A stretch of DNA of 64,000 nucleotides from Mucilaginibacter terrigena (lineage in GTDB: Bacteria; Bacteroidota; Bacteroidia; Sphingobacteriales; Sphingobacteriaceae). A program made the position numbers and the translations under genes. Under the pieces are notes generated by a model. The model did no database searches. It was not told the DNA's origin and was given only the letters and a program-made list of their open reading frames with translations. Positions 25,609 to 34,500 of the stretch are shown one piece after another. Location: NCBI RefSeq assembly GCF_004168255.1, contig NZ_SEWG01000002.1:682001-746000 (forward strand). Direction: 5' to 3'. Each line of letters begins with the position of its first letter. Position 1 is the stretch's first letter.

Positions 25609-27324
25609 TTAAAGGTTATCAACAATACTGGCAATAATATTGCCCGATGCTTCCTCGCAAAAATCAAGCCCGGAGTAGTCAGGGTTATATCCGCCAATAT
25701 AAGGTACAGCCATAATATAAATACGTTCGTTCAATGCCCCATAATCGTCAACCGCCTGAAAGTTATCGTTAATGGTTATACCCGAAACTTTAAGATAGTA
25801 ATTGCCTTTACCATCAGTTTCCACGGCTTTGTTGCCTTCATCTATTGCCTTAATGCCCTCATTCGCATTTTTAAACCGCAGCCGCGCAGGGGTGACCGTA
25901 CGTTTATTTTGCAACCCTTTGTACGGAAATTCATCGTAACTAAGATGCGGCTGGCCTACACAATCTACAAATGTTTTATACTCATAAGCATGCTTTTTGT
26001 TGTCATAGCTGGTATAATGGTATATCGCGCCACCCTGTTTTAAAGGCTCAACATAGCTGTCTTCGCCAACTGTGATAATTTCCAGTACACCTGCCTTGTG
26101 TAAAGCAAGCATTTCTTCAACCGAGCTTTGCGGCACATAAGCTATAACCACTGATATTAGTGGCATCAATACTTTCTGCAGCCTCATCATATCCTCTGCC
26201 GAAAAATATTTGGCAGGATAGTTCATAGCAAAACTAAGTACGCCCAGCATCTCTTTCCAATATACAGATTCGCGCCGTTCAATTGACTTTTCGGCTTCAG
26301 CATATTCAATTTCAAATAACTCAAACGGGTCTATACTTTCGCGAAGCGCCATCATATCCTCCACAAAGTCTTCCATGCTCATATCCTTTATTCGCTCGTA
26401 AAACTCCGGGCGTTTGTCGCGAAAGGCAATTTTAAAATCCTTTTCAAAAACCAAATCGAGCGATAGGAAACCGTCGTTGCCGGCCCTGTTTTGTTGTATG
26501 TCTTCGGGCGTAAGTGATGCACCTGTTGCTAAATGCGAATCTTCCAGATGGAACCTTATAGCCGGCAGCAAACCATTACGCGAATGCATCACCATTTTAA
26601 ATCTACTACTGTCTGCCGCTATACGGTAAGTAAGTTTGCCTTTATCATCTTTGTCATAAGCCCCGTTGTGGCGCGACAGCGTACGTATGGCATCAATAGC
26701 CGTAAGTGATGAGCCTTTTATAGCTACGGGATGGTTTACCTTTAAAGCGAGTTTGACGGGAGGGTAGGGCGAATCGTAAAACCTGGGTACAACCCCTTCA
26801 TTTTTTATCGGCCAATTATGCCCGGTACAAATAATAACCTGGTCGTATTCAAATTTACTGTTATTATTTATTTCAACAGTTACTATACCTTGTTCAGGGT
26901 AGTCGTTTATATCAGTTACAATACTATCATAATGCACTTCAAAATCTATCCCGTTGTTTTTGGCCTGCTGCTGCAACAAGCCGAACTGGGCAGTAAGGTA
27001 CTGGCCGAACAGCAACCGGGGCAGCACTTTGTATTCGTTAAATTTAAGTGGATCGATATGGAATTTATCAAGTGTGTCTTTAGGAACGGTTTTTATCCAG
27101 TCGTTTATCGAAGTTACAAGATCAGGTATCTCGTTGCCTGATACGTTGGTGATATGCTCATCGTTTGCACCATCGGCGCTGTAAGGCATACCAGCCCCCA
27201 GTTGTTTCTTTTTTTCGAAAATAGCAATCGCGATGTCGTGCCGGTTAGCATTAACCAACCGTTTAAACATAAACAAACCACTTGGCCCACCACCCAAAAT
27301 GGCAATACGTTTCTTATTTTTCAA
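25609..27324 (-). CDS. FAD/NAD(P)-binding protein
   Basis: A 571-aa flavoprotein of the FAD-NAD(P)-binding family (HpyO/YdhS-like oxidoreductases). The dinucleotide-binding motif ILGGGPSGLFMFKRL opens the protein (residues 9-23), preceded by basic residues. VIICTGHNWP near residue 187 is the second conserved FAD-contact strand, and VAIKGSSLTAIDAIRTL is a further Rossmann-like motif. The final region (YIMAVPYIGGYNPDYSGLDF) is the usual C-terminal FAD-contact segment. No signal peptide. The substrate is unknown. It is divergent from the DUF1801 gene and followed by the DUF1543 gene. Confidence 0.75.
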   Translation of the reverse strand: MKNKKRIAILGGGPSGLFMFKRLVNANRHDIAIAIFEKKKQLGAGMPYSADGANDEHITNVSGNEIPDLVTSINDWIKTVPKDTLDKFHIDPLKFNEYKVLPRLLFGQYLTAQFGLLQQQAKNNGIDFEVHYDSIVTDINDYPEQGIVTVEINNNSKFEYDQVIICTGHNWPIKNEGVVPRFYDSPYPPVKLALKVNHPVAIKGSSLTAIDAIRTLSRHNGAYDKDDKGKLTYRIAADSSRFKMVMHSRNGLLPAIRFHLEDSHLATGASLTPEDIQQNRAGNDGFLSLDLVFEKDFKIAFRDKRPEFYERIKDMSMEDFVEDMMALRESIDPFELFEIEYAEAEKSIERRESVYWKEMLGVLSFAMNYPAKYFSAEDMMRLQKVLMPLISVVIAYVPQSSVEEMLALHKAGVLEIITVGEDSYVEPLKQGGAIYHYTSYDNKKHAYEYKTFVDCVGQPHLSYDEFPYKGLQNKRTVTPARLRFKNANEGIKAIDEGNKAVETDGKGNYYLKVSGITINDNFQAVDDYGALNERIYIMAVPYIGGYNPDYSGLDFCEEASGNIIASIVDNL

Positions 27325-27448
27325 ATTATTAAATGTTTAAGAAATAAATGTGCTATATGAAATGAAAAAATGTACTAATTGTTTTAATGAAATAATGTCT
27401 GCATAATTTTAATGGATATACTTAACTTGTAGTAATATTATAAACAGT

Positions 27449-27865
27449 ATGGCAAAAAATAAAACCACCGAAAACACAGACAGCGTTGCCGATTTTTTAA
27501 ACCGCATTGAAGATGAAACTAAGCGAAAGGATGGCCATAGCCTGGCTGATATTATGCAGCAAGAATCGGGTTTTGAAGCAAAAATGTGGGGAAACGCTAT
27601 AGTAGGCTTTGGCAGCTATCATTATAAATACGAAAGCGGGCGCGAGGGCGATGCACCACTGGCGGCATTTTCACCACGGTCAAAAGACTTTTCGCTGTAT
27701 CTGGCGCAAGATGCCAATGCTAAAGAACCACTTTTACAAAACCTGGGTAAGCATAAAATGTCGGGTAGTTGTATTCATGTTAAAAAACTGGCGGATATTG
27801 ACGAAGGGGTTTTACGCCAAATGGTTGTTTCGTCTGTTAAGTTTTTGAAGGATAAATACAAGTAG
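27449..27865 (+). CDS. DUF1801 domain-containing protein
   Basis: A 138-aa small cytoplasmic protein of the DUF1801 (YdhG-like) family, seen in the pattern SVADFLNRIEDETKRKD, then MWGNAIVGFGSYHYKY and GDAPLAAFSPRSKDFSLYL (residues about 10-92). Members are single-domain proteins of about 115-140 aa, so this looks full length. The role is not established. A strong intrinsic terminator follows at 27894-27930. Confidence 0.8.
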   Translation: MAKNKTTENTDSVADFLNRIEDETKRKDGHSLADIMQQESGFEAKMWGNAIVGFGSYHYKYESGREGDAPLAAFSPRSKDFSLYLAQDANAKEPLLQNLGKHKMSGSCIHVKKLADIDEGVLRQMVVSSVKFLKDKYK

Positions 27866-27893
27866 GCATTATATAATAATGATATTAAAGAAC

Positions 27894-27930
27894 AAAGCCC
27901 TGTATCACTTGCTGATGCAGGGCTTTTTAT
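27894..27930 (+). terminator. intrinsic terminator after DUF1801 gene
   Basis: A 14-bp stem (AAAGCCCTGTATCA paired with TGATGCAGGGCTTT, one G-T wobble), loop CTTGC, then a short T run (TTTTTAT). It lies 29 bases after the DUF1801 stop. Confidence 0.85.
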
Positions 27931-28209
27931 CAAACGGTTATATTCCCCCTATTTTTAATAGTATAACCTTTTGATAATATAACCTTACGGCCCGCCAGTT
28001 TTCGGGCTATAAGTATTTTTGCAGTATACCTTGTACCGGTAATATTGCCTGCATTAAAATTGCAATCAATTTTACTCATCATCAATACTACATATGTAGT
28101 ATTTTTTGTGTGTACAAAGGCATTTTGCCTGTATCAGAAAATATTTTTGCCCTTAAGTTTGTGCAAATGAATTGGTTAAATATCTACCCTTAAATTCTTT
28201 TAAAAAAAG
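27931..28209. other. non-coding stretch with a 20-bp palindrome
   Basis: No credible ORF is seen between the DUF1801 terminator and the tRNA promoter. The only distinct structure is a perfect palindrome at 28084-28103 (AATACTACAT/ATGTAGTATT), directly followed by four more T's. It could be an operator or a terminator-like hairpin. No transcript is known to end there. Confidence 0.5.
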
Positions 28210-28240
28210 TTTGCACAGCTATACAAAAAAGCTACCTTTG
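28210..28240 (+). promoter_or_regulatory. Bacteroidota sigma-ABfr type promoter of tRNA-Pro
   Basis: TTTG at 28210-28213, then 19 bases, then TACCTTTG at 28233-28240. This matches the Bacteroidota consensus TTTG-N19-TAnnTTTG exactly. Transcription should begin a few bases downstream, just before the tRNA at 28251. Confidence 0.8.
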
Positions 28241-28250
28241 CAATCCCAAT

Positions 28251-28324
28251 CGGGATGTAGCGTAGCCCGGTATCGCGCCACATTTGGGATGTGGAGGCCG
28301 CAGGTTCGAATCCTGCCATCCCGA
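28251..28324 (+). tRNA. tRNA-Pro (anticodon TGG)
   Basis: A 74-base cloverleaf. The acceptor stem CGGGATG pairs with CATCCCG (28317-28323). The anticodon stem CCACA/TGTGG encloses the loop TTTGGGA, giving anticodon TGG, which reads proline codons. The T arm GCAGG-TTCGAAT-CCTGC is canonical. The 3' CCA is not encoded. A consensus promoter lies upstream and an intrinsic terminator downstream, so it is a single-gene transcript. Confidence 0.95.
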
Positions 28325-28345
28325 CGAAAGCGATACCAATCGATC

Positions 28346-28376
28346 AAAACCCTTAAATCATTGATTTAAGGGTTTT
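28346..28376 (+). terminator. intrinsic terminator after tRNA-Pro
   Basis: AAAACCCTTAAAT pairs with ATTTAAGGGTTTT around a short loop (CATTG), followed by TT. It is 22 bases after the tRNA end. Confidence 0.8.
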
Positions 28377-28449
28377 TTGTTTTATTATGGTTAGCTTATT
28401 TTATTATTGCGCCCGTTTTAAAATAGTATTTACAATGTTTTATATACAT

Positions 28450-28488
28450 ACAACAAAGCCTTCCAGATATCCTAAAAGGCTTTGTTGT
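28450..28488 (-). terminator. probable terminator of the giant repeat-protein gene
   Basis: The 13-bp arms ACAACAAAGCCTT and AAGGCTTTGTTGT pair around a 13-base loop. It lies 15 bases past the minus-strand stop at 28504. The T tract on the minus side is weak, so efficiency is uncertain. Confidence 0.6.
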
Positions 28489-28503
28489 TAATGATTTTTG
28501 CTG

Positions 28504-31500
28504 TTAATATTTAAGTATCAGATATCCTGTTTTACGTTTGTTTTCTTTACCCGCTTTATACTCTATCTGGTAGTAATAGGTGCCCGGTTTTAATAACACG
28601 CCGGTTTTGTTAGAGTGCCCGTCAAATAGGTTTGAGCCATCCTTACCGTAATCCCTGGCTTCGAATACAAGCACGCCGTTGGCGTTCATGATAGAGACCC
28701 TGTTGTTTGGATAGGCGCTTAATCCTTCTACCGATAGGAAATCGTTTGAGCCATCACCGTTTGGCGATACCCCCTGGTGTACCACCACGCCATCATCGCC
28801 TGTCGGCAATAAATTGTTGTTTGCTTTATTGGCAAACAACAAACCGGCGTTTGCCTTATCAATCATAAACGAATTTGGCTGCCTTGTGATATACAGGTTA
28901 TATGTTTTAACAGTGGTGCCATCCTGGGCGGTTACTATTGCATTAATAACATTTTCGCCTGTGGCAAGGGTTATCTGGTCAGATGCTGTACCACTAACTA
29001 CTGCCATACCATTTATGGTTATTGTAGCACCTGCATCTATTGCTTTTGGCGTTACACGGATACTGGCAATTGACGCCTCTACGCTTGTTGAATAATTTTT
29101 ATCGGCAGTACCGGCGGCATCTTGCAGGGATACATTATTACTAAGTTTAAAACTGGCCGATGCATTGCTGGAACCGGAGCGGTTAACAACAATAGCATAG
29201 GTGCGGGTTGTTACACCGTCCTGCGCCACAACTGTAGTAGTAATGGTAGTGGCGCCCATACTAAGCGTAATAGGGGCCGAAGCAACGCCACTGGCCACAG
29301 CTATCCCGTTTATGGTGATGGTAGCGTTTGCATCCTGAGCGGTAGCGGTAAGCGTTATACTACTTGTAGCTGCTGCTACCGATGTGCTGTAGTTGACCGT
29401 TGCAGCACCTGTTGTTGCCGTTAGTATAGCGGTTGGCGTTAGTTTTAAACTTACTACTGCATTGTTAGAGCCATTACGGGTAACTGTGATGTTATAGGTT
29501 TTAACAGTAACACCATCTTGTGCGGTTACAACTGCGCTTATAGTTGTTGCTCCGGCGTCCAACGCTATAGGGGCAGAAGCTACGCCGCTTGCCACTGCTA
29601 CACCATTTATAGTTATGGTAGCACCCGCGTCAATTGCTTCGGGGGTTAGGGTAACTGTGGTAGTGCCCGATGCAACCGAAGCGGTAAAGTTTTTATCGGC
29701 TGTACCGGTTGCGGCGGTAAGTGTTGATACCGGGTTAAGCTTAAAGCTTGCCGAAGCGTTATTTGAACCAAGCCGCTTAACAGCTATACTATAAGTTTTA
29801 ATAACCGTACCGTTTTGTGAAGTAACCACCGCGTTGATAAGGGTAACGCCGGCACTTAACCTTATAGGCGCCGAAGCCGAGCCGCTGGCTACCGCTGTGC
29901 CATCAATAGTTACGGTTGCACCGTCGAGTGTTGTTGGTGTTACTGATACAGTATTCACGCCGGGGTTTACCGAGGTGCTGTAGTTAGTTGATGCGTCCCC
30001 GGTTGTAGATACAAGTGTTACGTTAGGGTCGAGTCTGAAACTGGCTACCGCATTGGTAGAACCATTACGGGTAACAGTGATCTTGTACGTTTTAGTAGTA
30101 GTACCATCCTGAGCGGTAACCAGGGCATTAATAACTGTGGCGCCAAAATCAAGGGCTATTGGCCCCGATGATGTGCGATTAGCTACCGGTACACCATTTA
30201 TGGTAATAATGGCACCCGGCCCAACGGCTTTTGGCGTAATGGTAACAAATCCTGTTGATGCTGATACCGAAGTAGCAAAGTTACGGTCGGCTGTGCCGGG
30301 TACAGGCGTAAGTACAGCAACGGGGTTTAAAGTAAAGCTTACGTTTGCTATGCTTGAGATTGTACGGGTTAAAACAAGATCATATGTTTTTGTTGCAGTG
30401 CCGTTTGTTACAAGCACTGTAAAAGGGTTGGCGCCCTCAGCTAATGTTAGCGTCAGTGGCGTTCCGGATATTACCGGTGTCCCGTTTACGGATATTATTG
30501 CGCCTGCATCTGTTGCAATAGGGGTGATGTCGGTAGTTTCGTTTGGTACTGTAGCTGTATAGGTTGTAACGGCACCATCAAAAACAGGGTTCAGTGTGCC
30601 TATGCTAAGGGTAAGGTTTACCAGGGTGGCAATTGGCGTTGTAACGCCAATATTTACTATCGATGTTGCACTACCGCCACGGTTATACGCAGTTATTGTG
30701 TAATCCTTAGCCGCGGTAACGGTTGTTGGCGTACCACTGATGATACCTGTCGCGGTATCAAATACTAAACCATCAGGTAAAACGTCGCTTAGGTAATACC
30801 CACCTGATGGGGTAAGTTTTTCTATTGTTTGCCTTCCGTTATCTGTGGTGTAAATTTCACCGTTTTTACCAAGGGCAATACCAAATAAGCCTGAATAGTC
30901 TGTAGATATATCAACCGGGTTATTACCTGTTTTATCATATTTGGTAACAATGTTGGTTCCGCCCTGGTTTACGTAAATGTTACCTGTGGCATCTATTTTT
31001 ACATCCGTAGGGTTGGTAAGGCCGCTGATAAAGGTGGTTTTTGCACCACCGCTCAAATTAAACCGTTCAATGGTTCCGGCGGAGTTATCAGCAACATAAA
31101 AATAATTGGCATCTACAGTTATGCCATAAGGGAAACTCAGATCAGTTGTTAATGTTGTTGTAATACCGGCCGGGGTTATCTTTTTAACCGCGTGGTTTGC
31201 GGTTTCATCAACATAAATATTACCTGCTGCATCTACCGTTAAACCCGTCGGGAATAATAAACCGCTACCCAAATTGGTGATAACGCCTCCAGGGGTTACC
31301 TTTTTTATTGTGCTGTTACCCAAGGCTGCAGCATACACATTGCCATCGGCATCGGTTGCAACGCCAAGTGGTGTATTTAGCCCCGTAAGTATAGCAACCG
31401 GAGCACCGCCACCTGCATCTATTTTGTAAACAGCACCGGCCGTAACATCGGCTATAAACAAATCGCCTGCCTGGTTAATGGCAATACCTGTTGGGGTTGG

Positions 31501-34500
31501 TATGGCTTTGGTTAGTGTATCGGCCAAAGGCAAATAACCAGGTGCATCTACGTTACCAAATCCTGTACTTAACGGGGTTATGGTTACGCCGGTTTTATAA
31601 AGCTGCGCAGCTATAGGCGAACTTGTAGGCTCTGGTATAAGCCTGGTAACGGTAATTGTGTAAGTTTTGGTGTCACCGTTATTTGATGTTACTACTATCG
31701 GGATAATGTTGTCACCCAGGTTTATAGGTATAAGCGCTTCGCCTGTCGGCCCCGGATCGGTACCGTTAATTTTAATTGCCGACAATGCATCATCGCTTGC
31801 CGTCGAAATAAATACGTTCTCGAAAGAGTTAGGTACATCAACATGGTAAGTTGTTTGCTCGGGTGTAAAGCCTGGGCGCAAGGTGCCGTTTACCAGAATT
31901 TTGCTTAACAGTAGTGATGATGGTACCGGGACGCGCAGGTTAACTGTATAGGTGCCGGTTGATGTGCCATCCTCGGCAAGTACACTTACCTCAACACTAT
32001 TATCACCTGGGATAAGTGTTAATATCTGCGATTCCGCACCGCTTGTAACAGGTACACCTGCAACGTTAATTGTTGCAAGCGGGTATGCCGATGGCCTTAA
32101 TTTTGCCGAAGTTGTGCCCATTGGTAAATCAACGGTGTAATTAAATACATCAGCATCAAAAGATGGTGTCAGCGAGCCCTCGCTGGTTGTAAGATCAGAT
32201 AGCTTATAATCGTTAGAGATCCGGTGAATATTCACCGTGTAACTTTTGGTCGAATTATCCAGCGGTGATGTTATTACAACAGGGATAATGTTATCACCTA
32301 CATTTAATGCTACGCTAACAGGTGTACCTGAAGCTGCTGTAGTGCCATTTATAGTTAAACTGTTGCTAAGTTCACTTAATGTAGCGGTTATATTTGTTGT
32401 TGTTAAGCTATTATCAGCGCTTATTTTATAACTTATACTATCAGCGTTAAATATCGGCGTCAATACCCCGGCATCGGTAACCAGGTTGCTCAGATTTTTG
32501 TTTGCCTCTACACCAAGCGTAATACGCGCACTTGTGCTGTCCTGCCCGTTATAAGCGGTGATCCTGTATTGAGTAGCGGGGTTTAATTTTGTTGGCGTAC
32601 CACTAATTGTACCGGTATTTGCATTAAAGCTTAAACCTGCAGGCAATAATTTATCAATAAAGTAACCACCCGATGGCTGAAGTACCTTCATTTCGTTGCC
32701 GCCAATCTTACCTATGTAAACTTTACCTTTTGTATCGGCACTTGTTGTATATATATCGTTTATGCCGGTTGGGATAGTTAATGCACCACTGCCATCAAGG
32801 TTCCATCGTATTAAATTGGAATTTCCGGAATAAATAAAACCAGTAGCATCTATATCAAATGAAGATGAACCGCTGTAAGCAATTATCTGTGTCATATTGC
32901 TTCCATCAAGGCCCATACGGAAGATCTGCGTAGTTTGCAGGTCCTGTACAAACAGTTTATCGTCGCGTAATACCACCGTACATGGATAGGTAAAGGCATT
33001 ACTTATGCTAACCCCTGTATTGGTGCCAATATTGTATTTAGATACACTGTGGCCATATACATCTGCCAAATAAAGGTTGCCCTGGTTATCCGGTGTTATA
33101 CCTAATATGTATTGATATGCCGATGTAAGAAGCGTTGACGTTGTAGTACCGGCTGCTATTTTGTAAATGGGGGAGGTAGAGCCGGCATAGTCAGATATAT
33201 ATAAATTGTTATCTTTATCAATGGCCAATGCCAGCGGGAAATTGAATGGGCCGCCTATAGTGTAAGCGGGGCTGCCATCGGCCGGAACAACTTCTACGTT
33301 GCCTCTAAAGTTACTTAAGATATAAGCATTGCCGTGGCTATCAAACACAGCCCTCACGGCCTGGCCGCCCAGGTTTGATCCAAAGTTGGTAAGCGGGTTA
33401 TTGTAACTAAGCGCACCCACATTGGCAGCTGTAGGCGTTATTGTTACAGCTGCGTTAATTACTAAACTTTTTGAAGCCTCGTAGCTTAAAGTTGGCGGTA
33501 TTAATTTATTAATAGTTAAGGTGTAAGTTTTTGTATCACCCGATCCTGCTGTAACTATGAAAGCAATAGTATTGGTACCATTAACAAGCGGAACTGTTAT
33601 TACTGAATCTGATGTAACCGGGTTACCATTATAAGTTATTGTTGCATCGGTTGCAGCTGCTGTTGGGGTTATAGTTACGGATGTTACCGTTGAAGATACT
33701 GATGATGTATAGGTTATTGTATTCGCATTAAACGCAGGGCTTAAGCCCGCCCCGGATACAGCCAATGCGCTTAGATCGGCATTGTTTGATACAACCGCAA
33801 CACTAATGGTTGATGATATAACGCCACCTGTACCATAGGCGGTTACAATGTAATTTTTAGCTGGCGATAAAACTGTTGGCGTGCCGCTTATAATACCGGT
33901 ATTTTGATTGAAGGTTAACCCTGCAGGTAGCTTGCTGTTGATGAAATAACCACCCGATGGAGTAATCACATTAGCATGGTTGTTACTTATTTGCGCTGAA
34001 TATATTACACCTTTATCATTTACGTCAAGTCCATAAATATTCTGAAGATCCAGGCCTGAAGCTATAATTTGCGGGCCGCTGCCATTGGCAGGCAATTCAT
34101 AAATGCGAAAGTTTGACAGGTCGGACACAAATACGTTATCAGCATTATCAACAGTAACCGCTACCGGCTGGCGTATATCAGTTACATCTTCGGTATGCCC
34201 GTCGGTTGTTATCCAGATCTTTTTCAGCTTACCGTTACCCTGGTCGGCCACGTAAACGTTACCTGCAGCATCAACAGCTACATCTGTTGGCTGGTTAAAG
34301 CCGGTACCTACTACCACCGGGGTACCGCCGCCGGCCGGGATCTGTTTTATATTGCTGTCTCCAAAATCAGCTACATATATTGTTCCGTTTTTAGCTATTG
34401 CCATACCAAATGGATAGTTTACGCCTGAACTTGAAAGTACAGTAACTTCGCCTGTGCCTACAGCCATCTTTTTGACAACATGAGTGCTTGCATCGGCTAA

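Noticed and set aside
28251..28400. tRNA-Pro as an attachment site of a mobile island
   Set aside because: No integrase and no repeated copy of the tRNA 3' end was found in the window.
28876..30360. Regular 297-bp periodicity that might suggest a CRISPR or satellite array
   Set aside because: Units are in frame and encode one domain each; there are no short identical repeats with unique spacers.
28814..30562. Several open frames on the plus strand opposite the giant repeat gene (up to 141 aa)
   Set aside because: They are shadows of a repetitive Thr/Val/Ala-rich coding strand, with low-complexity products and no recognisable domain.
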